From NCBI RefSeq assembly GCF_019399895.1, contig NC_091871.1, forward strand, positions 1,827,001-1,891,000: 64,000 bases of DNA, given 5' to 3'. Shown one piece after another: positions 1 to 15,400 of this stretch. The stretch comes from Cardiocondyla obscurior. Taxonomy: Eukaryota > Arthropoda > Insecta > Hymenoptera > Formicidae. The stretch's first letter is position 1, and every line of letters begins with the position of its first letter. Made by a program: the position numbers and the translations under genes. Below the pieces are notes generated by a model. The model made no database searches and was not told where the DNA came from. It worked only from the letters and a program-made list of their open reading frames with translations.

Positions 1-3000
1 TATCGGGGCCGAGGCGTGCGTGCATCGATGTGCGTCGTGTATGTTATTCTTGGATCTCGGGTTTCCTGTTGCGCTCTCCGTCTGCTCCGTCGACGCGGTA
101 CATTCATCGTTCCCTCTTTCCAACCGCGCCTCGTCTCGCGTTACGCGGCAACGAACACGAAGCGGCAGGGCGATTGGGGTGCAAGAGGGTGATCTCCGCG
201 AGTTAACGTGTCTATCGGCTTACGTGGCGGAGTTCTCAAATACGCGCGTCGCGAACGGACTAATAGATTCCATTCTCCCGAGCTTACCGAGTTGCGCACG
301 AAGGGCACTTGACCTTCGCACCCCGGAGGGTTCCTCGAACGCTTCCGATGTCGTATTCTAATTTTTTTTTCTTTTCTTCTTTTTTTCTCTTTTTCTTTCT
401 TTTTTTTTCGCCTCCCCGAATAATATTTAGAGACACCATTAGACCTGGCTTTCAGTAGCGTTCTAACGTTTTGCAGACTTTTATTAGAAAGTTCCCCGAG
501 CAAAGCGCTATGTCTCGATTCGATCTCGACCGTGGTGGAAGCATTTTGCATAAGAACCAATCGGTTGATCGCGAGAAATCCTCACTTTCACGATTTCTCC
601 GCGAGATTTTTCAAGGTCGCGCAATCATCTGAGGTAACGGGTAATCGATAGACTTCGTGCCAGTCGTTTCGGAGTCGCTTTGAAAGATTGATACTATTTT
701 GCCGCGATAATTGGGTACCAATAACCAGCGCGCGTTTGTCGTAATGCAACTGCGCCGGACAACATACGAAGCGATAAGGCCGAACGTTATTATGGTTACC
801 GGTGTAATTACTTCTGGGTAGATGTCCGATATTTAACCGAGATGTAGCTGCCCGTAGATTCCCGCGCCATTGTGCATGCGAAATGTTAGAGAGATACTCG
901 TTCCGCGTCGTGACTCGTCACAAAAGGAAGGAATAAAGAAAAGGAAAAGGGAGGGAAAAAAAAAAAAAAGCACGCGAGCCGCCGCGTCCCGCGATACACG
1001 GATTCGACGACGATGAGGAGGGAATAAAGGCAAGTTTTCGCGAGACTTTTGTCGGGGAACGACTGATGAAAATATTAAACGACTTCTCGCAGATAAGCTG
1101 CAGACTCTCGCGAATTTCCATTATAGTTCAGATCGGAATATTGCACGAACGAGAAATATAAAAAGTGAAGTTTTGTCCCTTTCTCTTTTTCTTTCTCTCT
1201 CTTGGTCCCTTCTTTTCTTTTTTTTTTTTTCCTTTGAAAAATGCGTATATTTAATTTGCTTTCAGATATATCGACTTTAGAAGCAACGTACCGGTAATCT
1301 TGAGAACTTTTTTTTTTTTTTTTTTATAAAAATATGATTAGAAACTCGGAATCGAAAGTCTGCTTAAAAGCTGACGTAGGGAATTCTTTACTTCGATGAA
1401 AATTCTCATTTTAATCATAGAAATGGTTTATTTAATTTAACGGAGTAACTTCGTGGCGCAAACTATACATACGCGCATATGCAAACGGCCTTTTGGTCTC
1501 ACGCGGTGAGTGACGTCTTTTGCTGCCGGTGTTGGATGGTACGTAGCTGGTCTTTGGGAGTTCTATATATGTACAGGCAGTTTTCCTTTATTTTTTTTTA
1601 AACAATTTTCTTTCTCTATACCGGGAGATAAAATGTTAAAAAGATATAAACCTAATCTAACAAAAGGAAGAAAAAATAAGAAAGAAATAAAGGGACTAAA
1701 GTGTCGCGGTTGGATAAGGACGAGATGGTCGCAAAGCGACTCTTTGGCGATAGGACAAATTTTTTTTTTTCCGAGGGCACTTGGAAACAAAAGCGACGAA
1801 GCGGTTAAGGCTCGTAAACTCAAGGTGTCTACTGCAACGGCTGTTCAGGCAGACTTTTTGCGTTCTCCGTCCCAAGGTCGATTTTTCCAAGTATCTAATC
1901 ACATTCTAGTGACAAGTAATAATCATATTTCTGCGATAAAATTTCGTGATAAGATTACTTCTGAAAAATCTCTTTCTGGATTATTTTTATGCACTATATC
2001 TGCCGCCGAACGGAGCAAAATTGTTTTTAATACGTGACTCAATAGCGTTCGTAATCGTACTTTGCTTGATAAAATTTTTTCTCTCAAAATCGTTTTCAGT
2101 TATTATAAAAGCAAACAGTTAGAAATAAAAAGGAGATATAGCCGCTCGATGCTTATTTTTCTCTATGTCGTTAAATGTCGTAGTTTTAGTTCAGCTGATA
2201 ATTAATAATCCAAAGATTATAGACGCTTTCTGTTGTCTTCGTTCTTCCGAAACCTTTCGTGAGAGGGTTATTTTCGCCCTTTTCGGCGTTGCTCTCTAAA
2301 TCCCGCCTCCCTCGCGTACCCTTTTAACCGCAACCACCGTCCCTTCGACATCGAGCATCGTTCGCCGATTCAACGAAAGTGGCAAAGGGCAAAGGGTTCA
2401 CCGTGTCTACCTTCAAGATGGCGCCTTACCGATCCCGGATACCTTTTCGCCCAGGGCGCCAGCCACGGGGAAGCTTTCCTCGTTCGCGAAGGGCTCTCCC
2501 CCGTCTTCACCCTTTACGCGCCCTTTCTCCCTCCCCCCCATCAAGCGGCTATCGACTGCAGCGCCTCCGAGAGGAAACCGCCAGGGCATTCATCCCTACG
2601 CCCTGCGCTTTTCCTCGCGCTCTTCACTACCAAACGCGCGGCCCTAAATGGAAGTTTAAGCGTTCTTCATCCCTTCTCGAAACGATTTCAATCGTCCGAG
2701 TGGTCTCAATTATCCGTGAATCCTTTCTTCTCCCGGAAGAAGACAGAACCCGGAAAAGGACGATTAAACTGCAATTAAAACAGCTCGACATCGGGAAGAG
2801 CCGTGCCTACACGACGCAGGACTATCACAGCCTAAGAACGACGGCGACATTGACTGTGGACAATAATGACAATGACGACAATGATGACGACGACGTCGCC
2901 CGTTCAGCTGTGCGATCTCCCACACCCACCGTCTAGCCTTTCACTGTCTCCGGTCCAGGCGTCGGACGTCGGGACGAAGAAGTCCTTACCTAGTCGAAGG

Positions 3001-3417
3001 ATCGCGCGCGTGGTCTCCCTTTTCTCCCTTGCCGTTTTCCCCCTTTCAACCCCTTTGCCCCCGCGATTCGCGGCGGGCTTGCATGGAAGGCAGACCAGCC
3101 AGTCGGTCGGCGGTTGCTCCACCCCCGTGCGACACGATCAATACGCGACTCTCTCTTCTCTCCCCGTCTCTCTTGCTCCCGGCTCTCCTTCTCTTTCTGT
3201 TCTGCTCTCTATTTCGTTCTTCCTCTTTCTCTTTCTCTCGTTTCCATCGCGTTCTCGCTTCATCCACGACGCATAGCCGAGCGGCTCCGTCGTAGTCAGC
3301 AGCAGCCAGCAACCAGCAACCGGCAGAAGCGCGCTCGACTGGCTGTTCGTTTCGAAGCGGTCTTCTGTTGCTATGCCGGCTCCTCTTTGGTCCCCCTTGT
3401 CTCCTCCGCTCGCTCGC

Positions 3418-3484
<67 letters not shown>

Positions 3485-6460
3485 GTTTACTTCTATCCCC
3501 CACTCTCTCCTCACTCACTCATCCTGCCGCCGTACTCCCGGCTTGCCGGCGAGAACACTCCTTCATGGTCCTGCAGGATGGCTCTCGGCGTGTTCTGCTG
3601 CTTCTCCGTCACGCTTAGCGCCGCGAGAAATCTCTATTCTCCCTACGGCTTTCTCCTTCTGGCATCGTCCCACACCTGTCCACCTCAGATCGCCTCCAGA
3701 TCGGCCTTCCCGATTTTGTTCTCGAGATTCTTTTTCTCTTCTTTGCACAGAATATACTCGTTTCTCGATGCGACGAGACTTCATTCTACTCGCGGGCTAA
3801 ATTTATGTACGTCTTTTTTTATTTCTTGCTCTTTGTTATATTTAATAAATTTGTTTTTGCATTTTTTTTTTCTACTCGCACTTGAGAGGAAATTGAGAAA
3901 AATTAGAGATTACGATACGATTCCTGGACCATATGAAGGCAGGCTTAAGGTCATCGTTGCACCGGCGATCTCGATTAAGCGGCTCGGATTAATGGTTTCC
4001 TGATTTTTTTTTTTTCTCTTTTATTTTTCTCACTGTCGTAAGATTGTCGTAAAGAGGGATCGTTGAGATAGTTAATCAAGCAGGTCATACATTTTTAAAT
4101 AAAAACGTCAAAAACACGACAAAAAAATTAAAAAAGATAGAGGAATAAAAATAAAACGTCGGTCGCGAAGCCCTTTTAACGATCGGCACGATCAACTTTC
4201 GACGAAATTCCGGATGGTTCGCATTTATTTCATCACGACTTCATTTTCTATACCGTATACGGCTTCGCAACTGTATAAAGAAAATTATATCTACGATGCA
4301 AACGGATTTCTAGATATCGTCACTCTGAGGACTTATTTCGGTCACGGGTCCAAATATAAACGTGATCGACGAAAATTCCATTAACTGTTCCAGTTATTTA
4401 AGCGTATCGAATATGACGGTGGCGAAAAATAAAAAGTTGCCGACACGCGCGAGCATTCAGGGAATCCTCTGCAACCGACTGTTCCGTCAGCAACGGGGAT
4501 GCAGAGCATCCAAGACCGGGCGTGGGTGTCCAAGGTGAATGTTTTCTGCATTTGCATACGCGCTCTTTTTCGTTTCTAAGACTTTTCGCGTTTCGTCGCG
4601 AAGGCAACCTCGTTGCGCACCGCCAGATATTTTATTTATCTATCTCTGCCATACCTAAAGGGTTAATTTTTTTTTTTTTTTATTTTCTCGCAGCTAAACT
4701 GGCTGTGTTACCTCAGCGTTCATCGCTCGCCTTTTAATGCGCGAAGAAAATTAACTTCTCAACTAGTGCAAGCTAATTCGAGTTAATGCAGCCGGTTTAA
4801 CTATAAAGAACAAGCCCAAAATGTGCGAGACCGACCGAACATTTTCCGCGGGGGTTGAGTGAATTTGCACCGTGCGTGGACGGTAAATAATATCGCCGTC
4901 CGAGCGAACGTGCCGAGCACATATACTTGGCCTGAAAGCCAAGTTCGCCGGTGTCGATAAGCTGTCACTTTGCGTTAACAATATTGGCGCGCGATACCGT
5001 CTTGTGCGGGGCGCGATAAGAGTTTTCCTCCTATTAGGGCAATGTTTTCCCCTAATGCATCAGGAATAAAAAATCCACTACGTGCTGCTCGCGTGCAGTG
5101 CGCTCGAGATATGGAGAGGTCTTGTACTTTGTAGCCGATGGGATATCTTTCTCTTCGTACATTAAAAAGATAAAGATTAACTCCGAGCTGGCACATGTTT
5201 TTTTTTTCTTTTCTTTTCTTTTTCTGTGTCACCTACGTTCTTCAAATAGAATCTCATTAGTTACGTTCCCTTGTTATTTCATTGTTATCGCTCGTTAGCT
5301 TTGTTGCGGCATTTCTTCACGGAACGTCGCGCGGATGAGTTTAAGGCACGTATCTGCAATTGGGATAGGCACGTCCGGCTGGATCGTTTGACACATTTCG
5401 ATCGTGGAAAATCTTGGTAAACGCCGTGCAAATAGCGTGTATTAACCGCTCGCTCGCAAACGCGGAGAGCACGAATCTCATTATCTATTGATTGATAAGT
5501 GTCCCATCAATCGTTGTCGCCGTTACCTAGCCTCGACATCGCGGAAAATCAAGCTCAGATTTACGGCACAATTAGCCGTTAATTATTAGTAATATTATTA
5601 TTATTTTTTATCTACATGTCGTTCTTGCGCCTTAATGAAAAGCATCGAAGTCGGAAACAGCTGCCAATTGTTCCTCCAATTTTTTAAAGTACCAGGTGCG
5701 CTCGCGTATCTTACTTTATACCGTCGATCCGGGAAGATGCCAATCACGCGCTTATTAAATTTCATCTGTCTTGAACGCGTGATTTTTCAAACTCTCCGCT
5801 CACGCACGTCGCTAGATAGGCGCATGCTTTCCGACGACGGGGGAGGGTAGGGTGTACAGACAAAAGCACGAGTGGAACGACCACGGTCCGACAAGTTTTT
5901 CTCACGCACACTCGCATCGTCGCTGGCATCCGCGGGCGAGCGAGCCGCACGCACGCACAAACGCACGCACGCTCGAAATAACGACGTATAATTTCCTCGG
6001 TAAACACCTGTTTATCGATTAAACATTCGCGCCGTTTATCGCGGACAGGCGTCTGTCGGAAAACTCGCCGACCTATACCGAAGGGTGAACGGCCTTCGAG
6101 GCTTGAGTGGATTTTTTTTTAAAGCTGATATGCCGCGACGCGCCCGTTTTAACGATCATTTCCCCCGGCGACTCCTGGCGAACGCCGTCGAACTCTGATG
6201 TCCGATCACGCTAATTAACTTAGGATGTTCACTCGAGGCCTTAAGAAGGATTCTAAAGAACGCAGAACCCGTGTGAGCACTAAAGAAATGGTTATTAGAC
6301 CGTTTTGGCGGCATTACATTGACATTTACGGAAATACGATCTGCTACATCTGATTAGGCAAGAGAAAATTATCAAGTACTAAAGGATCAGAAAGAGGCGT
6401 TCGTGCCTTGAGAATCTTGGAGTAGCGGCACGTTATTTTTATTAATTTTTATTCTCTTTT

Positions 6461-6491
<31 letters not shown>

Positions 6492-9400
6492 CTTTTTTTT
6501 TATCCGTCGTTTGATCAACGACGTCAATGTCGCGCGAATCGATCGCCGTCGTCAAGGTGCAGTTTAAAAGGAAGCGGAGCGCGATACGTCTGATGTACGC
6601 GCGCGCACGGTCGCGATTTAATTACCGCGCTACGCGCGGCTTTTAATTGGCCCATTCTCATCGAGCGGGCGCACGAATTTTTCTGCACCGCGTATATTAA
6701 TGCGCCGCGCGGCACGGGATCGCCCGCTTCTCGTGCACGATCGGGAATACCGCGGCGCAAGAAAGTAAAGCTCTTCTCCTCTCTCCTCCGTCCGACCCTC
6801 CGCGCCGTGAAATGGGGAGTGATTAGAGACGCGCCGATGAACAGAGACAAAGCGAGAGAAATCCTAACGCGCGGCTCGCCCCGAGCTACTTCTCGAGGAA
6901 CAGCCCCGTCCCGCCGAACCTTGAACCAGCCGCGTCTCGAACGTAGTTTTCAACGACTTTTGTCAGGATCGAGGACATTTCGTCGTTCCTTTCGAGAGGT
7001 GCCGATAAATTTGAGAAAGGGCGGACGAAAAAAGACCATCGGGGTCACCCCGAGGTTTTTATCTCCTAAGTAAACGTGTCGCATGTTTTGCCGGCGGTAC
7101 GAGGAACTTATTTTGCATTCGTATCGCTTGAAAATGGAGCGCTTACAGCCGAATTCGAATCACTCCTTGGCATTCCGTTGGATTTTGTAGGTTGCCCATC
7201 GTATAACGACGAGTTACTCTTGCACGTTCTTGCAGTAACAGGCTATTACTAGTTACGGTTCGAACGCATATTTGTCATGTCAGAGCACGTTCGAACGTAA
7301 AAGTAGACCGCATGAGATATAAAAAAAAGTAAGAGGAAAAAAAAAAAGAAAAAAAAAAAAGAAACTAGACGCTGTGCCGTAAGACCGTAATGATTGAGAG
7401 AGGTCAATGAATAAACAAGCGATAACGTTTGCTAAAGAAATTCAGTACAGATATTTTTATTTTTACGTTTTTACAATTTTTGCCATGCATGCGTGGTTAT
7501 AGTTTTAGAGCAAGAAACAGTAGCGAGCGGGCCGCGCGTCGCAATTCACGTTCGGCTTTCGACAGAAAAATTAGCAGAGCTAATAGAAATTTATATTTAG
7601 GTTATTTACATCACCGTAATGGCTCGTTGCGTTGCTTACTCCCCTGCAATTTATCGCACGTGTTTCGCGTCCGAAATGCATTATGTTGCCAGATTAATTC
7701 GATCCGCTTCCCTTTCTTTCTTTCGCGAGGCGGGACGATGCATGGGAGTCGAAGTGAAGAATCGGACGCTCTTGTGTATTATGCAAACGAGAAATACCAA
7801 GTTTTAGACGGAAAATCCTTCTCCCTATGTTCTTCTTTTTTCTTTTTTCTTCTTCATCAACATTTCTCTTTTCTTCTCTCCGTATTGACTCTCTCTACCT
7901 TCTATCCCTTTTTATTTTATTTCTTTTTATTTTCCTCTCGCTCGTGCGCCTCGCTTATAGCGCTCGTGGTCTGTTGCAAATCTGCCGGTCTCTCGCGAGA
8001 ATTTAAGAGAGACGACGAAGAAAAAGCCTCGGGAAGAAAAGGGACTCGCCGACGGAAGAAATCGTCCCATATTCGAGTCACATGCGACTCGTTGTATACA
8101 CAAGTTTATACAACCAGTCGTCTTCGTCGTCCCGTTCTCCGCCGTCTTCCGTTCGCCACCTTCTCCCCCGCGCTATCTCGCCTCTCTTTCTCTGTCTCTC
8201 GCACCCATATACGGAAATTTTTGATTGCGAGTCTCGTCCCGTCATCCAGTCACCGCCTCTGCGTAGCATCTGCCGAGCAGCGTAACGATTTTTCGCCGCT
8301 TAATCTTCTCGGGCAAGTTTGAGCGGCGAAACTGATAGGTTAATAACTTCATTAGAGCGCAGCGTAAATCATACGCGAGATGTTCCAAGCCGATTATGAT
8401 TATTATGTGCTTGAATTTTAATCTACATAGTCAGATTAGGTAATATTAGTTGCCAACACGATCCGCCAAGGTTTGTCGAACGGTCAAGGCGTAAATTAAA
8501 AAAAAAAAAAAGAAAAGAAAAGATTATTACCCCGAGGCGATTTAGTCTTTCGTAGAGTTGCGGTAATTTTAATGCCAGTGCAATAAGTTCAACGCGATTA
8601 TTTTAGAATGCCTATAATATAGTTATTATAAAACTATTATAAATTCCGATATCGCCCGGGACTCATGGCCGAATGTTATGACTCGCGAAGGGCGAATGCA
8701 CCCTCGCCTATCGATCGCCGCCGACATTTCTATTACATCGTTTACAGGTTGCGCCCGGTTTTTCATACTCCTTCCACCGCGACAATATAACTTTTGTTGT
8801 AGCTCGGGAGCTAAGTGCCTCGAAAAGCAAAATCGCTTCTTTCAGAAAACGCTTGTTCCCCGTTTTAAAGCGGCCATAATTGACTTTTTTAAGAATTAAG
8901 AAAAGAATTGAAATAGAACGTGTTCTGACTGGTAATGCTAAAAAAAAAAAAAAAAAATAAAGAAGAGAGAGAAGTAGAATATTTAATGGCGATCCACTTT
9001 TTGAAGCACTTTTGGCGAAAGCAACAGAATCGATATTGCAGTAGCCATCTTTTTCGCGCTGTGCACACCGCGTTTTCTTATCCACGTTAGCTACGTACGT
9101 AAGGCGGGCTAAGTGGGATCATAATAATTCACAATTCTGGCGAGCATTAAGTATTGATTTTATTTTATAAGGACGCCCGGTCGTCATCGACACACACGGG
9201 CCATACACGGTTGCTCGTGAGTAATGCTGGCCGTGGGAAGCCATGGCATTTCCGGATGTAGGTTGATATAATAGGCGACAGCTAGCTAGAGAGCGGAGAT
9301 GGAAGAGAGGGTGCCAATTATGAACGATAACACATATTACGTGTGTCGATTGTATCTGGTCTGCCCATCATATCGTCAACGATATAAACTTGCGATTCTA

Positions 9401-12400
9401 CGGCACATTTTCGCTTCGGAGAATGCCCGACTGTAAAACTAAGATCTGGATTAGGCTCAGATTAGGTGTTTTTCTACATATAAGAATTTTTACACGATTT
9501 TCTTTTACAATCCAGAGATTAATTTCTAAATAAAAACCTAATTGATTTATAGAAATCAAAAAACTAATCGACAATAAATAAAAATTATTTTTAAATGGCA
9601 CGATACGCTTTTAAAATGCGAGAAAAAATAATATACAATATAGCTTCTCATCGTGGAGAATAAAAGATTGGCTCTTAACGTGCTGGGGAACGAAAAGAGA
9701 TAGTTTTTTCGTTAGTTTCCACAGCTTTTGCGAAGACTCACGGAGAGAAACAGGCGCGCTCGCATTTCGCGATGACGTGAGTTTGCGAAAAGGCAGGTGG
9801 AACAATAATCGTCGCTGGCGTAATTAACCGCTTTTAAATGCCGGTGAATGAGCGCCGGACGATTATTATCGGCGATCGCGGGCACGCGAGGTTGACGTAC
9901 GCGTTCCGCTAATGCGTCCCGGTCGTGTTGCATTCTCGTAAGCAATAGAGACGTTCCATAGTCGGTCCTTGAATGATTTAAACAGTTCTCTCTCTCTTTT
10001 TTTCTTTTTCTTTTTTTTTCTTTTTCTTTTTCTTTTTAGACAGAAGAACCTCTATCCATTTAATCCGCCGCGTGAGACGCTCAACGACCCAAGCCACGAA
10101 AGTGGAGAAATCAGTCTTAGGTCTTTCATAAGAAACTTCGCTGCGGGCTCAGTTTATTTTGTTTGTGCAAAACGCTACGTTGAACGTCGTGTTCCACCTT
10201 TTTTCGGAACCGGATTAGATATAATAGAGAAAACTGCATTTTTAACTCGGGAGGGAAAAAGGCGGAGACGGCTGAAGGTAACTGCTTTCGATTGATCCAC
10301 TTTTCTTACGCGGCTACGAACGATCTCCTCTCGGATATGGGTGGCCCCGACCCACGTTAGACGTTAGGACTCCGAGGACGACGACGACGCGGAGACAAAT
10401 GTAAAGCGTTACGGGGTAGGCGGGAGAGAAGATTGGCCGGATTTGAGGCTACTTTTCTCTCTTCATATCTCGCGAGCTCAGCTGTTCTTGATATCGGGAT
10501 CTCGGTGAAGAAGGAAGGGGGGGGGGGAAAAAGGGAAAAAGGAAACCGTTCGCCGCGCGAGAGAGCCGGCAATTTCTCGCGGCGACGGAGTCGCTCGAGG
10601 TCGGAAAAAGATACGGCAACGATTGTTTCGCACACGAGGGGCTCGCGTAGCCCCGTGTACTTGCAAATCGCCCTCCCTCCTCCGCCGTGAGTGGTTTGAC
10701 CGCGGAACGAACGGGGGCAAAACAGGGGTGTCGTAGGATCGGAGGGTGAGAACAGGACGGGGGAAGGGCGGCGGATCAAGAAGCATGAATGAAGCGGAAT
10801 GCGTGCTGGCTATCGCGAACGGCCTGTGTCAAGCCTTCCGTGACCTCGCGACGACGGTTCTCAACCCGTTCGTGCAGCTCGTTCCGCGCGTTATCTCCGT
10901 TCCCCGTGGTCTCCGGTGAACTTTCGCGCGCCCAAGCTTTGTGCCTTGCGAGGGTTGCAACGCGATATAACGAGAGAAACCACAAGTCGCCGTCCGGCTT
11001 GTCGGACAAAATTTGGTCTCTTAATTTTTTTCTTTTTTTTTGCTTTATTCGACGCGAAGTCTCGCAGGCGAAGATCAAGGTATCTTCTTATAAATATGAA
11101 TTTTAATTTCGTATCCAGTCGCAGCTTCGCTTTTCACGCAAGATTAATTTAGCACGTTTATCTTTTCTCTTTGTTGTAAAAGTTAGACAATAACTAAAGC
11201 TCGTTACCGCGGCGAATCGAATCACGCCGCGGTCAAAATTTAACCTGTGGGACTCAGGGAGAGGAAAGTGGAAATTGGGAAAAATTGCGGGTCTTGTATA
11301 CTTCGGCAAAAATGAGGTACGGTAAACACGACGCGACAGACGGCACCCGGCATTATGCGCCACGTGCGAGGATCGTTCTCGTTTTGATAATACGTCATCG
11401 ACGAACACGCTCTATCTCGCGCGTCTACGTCTGAAAATTCACGATCTTTCGCGAGGGAAAAGGAACAAAAGGCAGGGAGAAAAAAAAAGGAAGAGGACGA
11501 TCGAACGTGCGAAAAAAAAATCCGCGCGGGAGGAGAGTTATGTTCGCGTACTCGTGCGAAATGTTCTAGTTCCAGCAGCGGCGCGCTTATATCGATCGAC
11601 AGGATAATCTACCCTCTTCTGCCTCCTCTTCCCTCCCTCCCGCCCCGTTTCTGTATCGATATGTGCTTGAATTTTTCACGATCGAGCCGGGGATGTATTT
11701 TCGGTACGAGGAATCTTTTGTCGGTGGGCGCGCTTTCGATTCGGCGGGGTTAGGTTTGTTTGCAAAATGAACTCAAAGTCTCGTCGCGAATCTGCAATTC
11801 GCCGCGCCGCGTGCAGCCGGGATTTTTCACCGCTCGAAATGGGCACCGCCGCGGCGTTTCTTTTTATAGAAGAGATTGCGAGATGCGCGAGTCGGACGCG
11901 CTTCGCTCGGAGAACCGCTGCACTCCCGCGCGTGTTAATGAATATTTTTTTTCATTCAACCGCGCCCTGGCCTACATTTCGAACGAAGCTAGCGACGACG
12001 GGCTCTCGTCGAGGTGAGGAGAACAGCCGCGCTTTCCGATACGCGGTGGTTCGTAAAATAATAATAAAAAAGAAGAAAATAAAAATAAAAAAATAAAAAA
12101 GAGGAAAGAAAAAAAAATAGAGAGAGGATAGGACGGTGTGTAGTGAGGTACGGAAGGAGGAAGAGTAAAATGTGTACGAGGGGATGAGAGGGACGATCCA
12201 GAGGGAGGGAACGGGTCAAAGGGGATAGACAGCCCGCAAATTTGACCCGACCTAGTCGTGATTTTCTCGTTACTCCTGTCGTTTCAGCGTCTTTTTCGCC
12301 CATTCCGTCCCTTCCCTTCCCCTTTTTTTCGCTTTTTTTATCTCTTTTTTTTCCCCGGGGTGATTTTTTCACTTTTTTTTTCCCCCTCGCTTTCTTTCTC

Positions 12401-15400
12401 TCTGGTGGGTGTCTTCCGGTAACGTGTGCACGTTGAAGTCTTGCGCGGCGAACGATTGACTGGATAGCTTTTCGCTTTACGTCACCGTTGTATTTATTTT
12501 CTGTATTTAATATTTATTTGATGGTTTGTGTGATTTATCTTCCGAACGATCCTTCCATGTAATGATTTTTCTATTCAATGCTATCGAGTCTTGAACGTTA
12601 TCACAATTCGACATATTAAGATAAGTATTCGGAAGCTTAAACTCTTATCTTTGATATAACGACACGTTAGATCTTTTTTCTTTTCCCTTTTTTTTTTTCT
12701 TCTACTGTTTTGTCTTTATGATTTTATACAATTTCCAAATTCGTATAAAATTTAATTTTTAATTTATTTAAAACTTATTTAGATCACGTAATGAGCTAAG
12801 TCACGTCAAATACAATTCCGTGTAAAAATATTCCACAATAAGTAGGAAATATCGCGAAAAGCGTAATAAGCACTTCGTTCATTCGCATCTACCGTTGCTT
12901 ATTCATTCACCCGTTTGTTTGTACATCCAGCCATTCAGTCGTTGTCTCGGTTGCACGTTCGATCTATGGTGCATTCATTCGCTCGCGCAACAGTCGTGTG
13001 CAGTTCTTTTCTCGTTATTTCATTAACTAAATGCGACAAATGAAGTATGTAAACTAATTTTAGAGCCGCACGCGTGCGTGCTGTTTCTCGAGCCTGTTAA
13101 CGTACACCACGATAGAACTACCGACTGATCGGTGTCGAAAAGGCATTTAATAGGAATTGCCTTCTCGTCAGCTTTGTTCAATCTATATGCAAAAATAATT
13201 AAATTGCTTCTGGAATATTTTTCATTGCCCGTACGCTCTTTATTCTTCCTCTCCTCTCGAGAAGGCTCTTCAAGAAAGTATTCAAGATACGACGGATCGA
13301 AACACCCGCGGTTTACTGTCGGACGTTTCGAAAAAGAATTCCGTTTGCTTGTCGATAACACGTAAGCCAACATATTTAAAAATCGCAAAATTAAATATAT
13401 TGTTGAAAGTTAAAGAATAATTAATACGCGTGATATTTCTTCGGCTATCTCGCGTGATATTCGTATAACGTCGAGAGAAAGAAGGAGAAATAAATCACTT
13501 AGACCGCGCCGAGGGAACTTGAATTACGCCACAGTTAAGTTAAATCGCGTTAAAAAGGCGAGACGTGGGTGGTCCTAGAAGGGCGCTGTTTCGTGCAGCA
13601 GCGAGCGGTCGGCGCTAAGCCGGTCTGCGTCACATAACAGGGTTGTTAAAACGACAGTAAACGCTTCAACGGGTGCCGAAGCGAACGACGGAGGAGTCGT
13701 ACGTCAAAATTAACGACCGCCCATCCGCCGTCGTCCCGGAGCAGCGTCCTTTCTCGTTAATTACCGTCACTTCTCTCTTTGTTGCTTCCGCGAGATCTAG
13801 GTCCGACTCGCCGTCGTGCTCTTCAATCTGATTCGTTGACCCGCGCGAGGGCTTGATATCTCGAATGTGCTAAAAGATAAACGTGAAATTTTCTTTATAT
13901 TTCAAACTTTAATCTCAAACGATTAATGAAAATCCGACGAATGGCCGAGCGAAACCGCCGGCACGCGCTGGGGACGCTCGGCGAGAAGAAATTCCCGACG
14001 TTCTGGTGTCGGGGAACCTTTGCAAATCCGGTTCAAACGAGAACGAATGATGCCCGCGAGTGACGAAATATACCGCGTTCGAAATCTAAAAGATTGAGCC
14101 ATACGACTTCGGTGTTTATCGCAAGAACTTCCTTCCCTGCTTTTCGTTCGAGACGCGTATAGTTCCCTTTCGATTTTGCACCCGCACGTGCGCCATTTAT
14201 GTCGCGCACAACGTTTTCCGCGAAACGTGCGTGCCATTTTTATAGAAATATATATATAAATTTTTTTTTACGACGCTTCTGAGGGGCCGAGACCTCGGCG
14301 TCAATTTTTTTCTTTTCCACGAACGTCGAATCGGTCAATGCGAACGGCTCTATTCTCCTTTCGCTTTACGGAGAAAAGATCCGTTCGTGGATTACCCGCG
14401 CGAGCTACCGCTGTCTTATTTCCGCGACGGGTCGTTATAGAAACAATCAACGCGGGCTTCCTCCACACGCATGCTTCTTCGAAAGTATCGCAATTCCCCT
14501 TGGTCGTGATTCACTTGGACGGATTACTTTTCACGGAAAGAGTCGCCGCAAACCGCCGCTCGCTTCCTTGCCGCAATCCGGCTGCGCTTAATCGCCGTTC
14601 GATTTTCTTTTCTGTTGCGTTCGCGAAAACGTAACGAGCGATCCACGAGAATTTTTTTTTATTTTTTCTTTTTTATTCCTTCGGTGATAATTTATAATCG
14701 AAATAACGTGTAATTGTATTAAAAGGGACAGCTTGATTAGCTTAAGAAAAACCCCATTAGCGAAGAGGGTAACTTATTACGCGGGGTACAAAAGGGTTGG
14801 ATTTAACGTACCAGGGTATTATTACGGGATTATCCGGGAGTAATTTCAACAAAACCGATTCTGTTTGCGGAAGAGCGGCGACGGCGGTTTTAATCGCGTA
14901 TTCATTCGCGGGCACGCGAAATTTTTCTGATGCTAATTACGCCGCGGCTTTAACGTCCGCCGTAAAAAGGAGCTTAGGATCAAATAATCTTCCACGGCGA
15001 GAGAGACGTCCCTCCGATTGTCGTTTTATTATTCTCGAATTGTTTCGAACGGCCGATAAAAATAACGGAGTTCATAGTTCTAGCGAGAACCCCGCGGCAT
15101 CATTTACGACGTATTCCACGATTATTAAACTTAAAAGATAAAGTAGAATGATGTAATTAACATAACAAGTTACGTGGCCGATGATGCATTGCTCATTAAA
15201 GGTAAATTATTATTGTAGATAGCAATTTTAATAATGAAACCGATTAAATACGATAAAAACGAACTGACAGCGGCAATCGGTTCTTTTTATTCTTCTTTTT
15301 TTTTGTTACTATTATTATTTTTAAATAGAAAGATTTCCAGTAATTTTTGCATACATAAGTGGAAAAATAATTTTGACCTCATTTTCTGAATAAATATACT

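Noticed and set aside
2379..2936. 185-codon + strand open frame
   Set aside because: Arg/Ser/Pro-rich with an Asp-Asn simple repeat at the end, overlapping frames nearby, no recognised domain and no splice or promoter support.
3114..4003. Long Ser/Leu-rich frames in all three + frames
   Set aside because: Produced by the CT microsatellite and flanking pyrimidine-rich DNA.
7429..8322. 297-codon + strand open frame
   Set aside because: Phe/Ser/Arg low complexity from T- and CT-rich sequence; a short frame on the other strand overlaps it; no domain.
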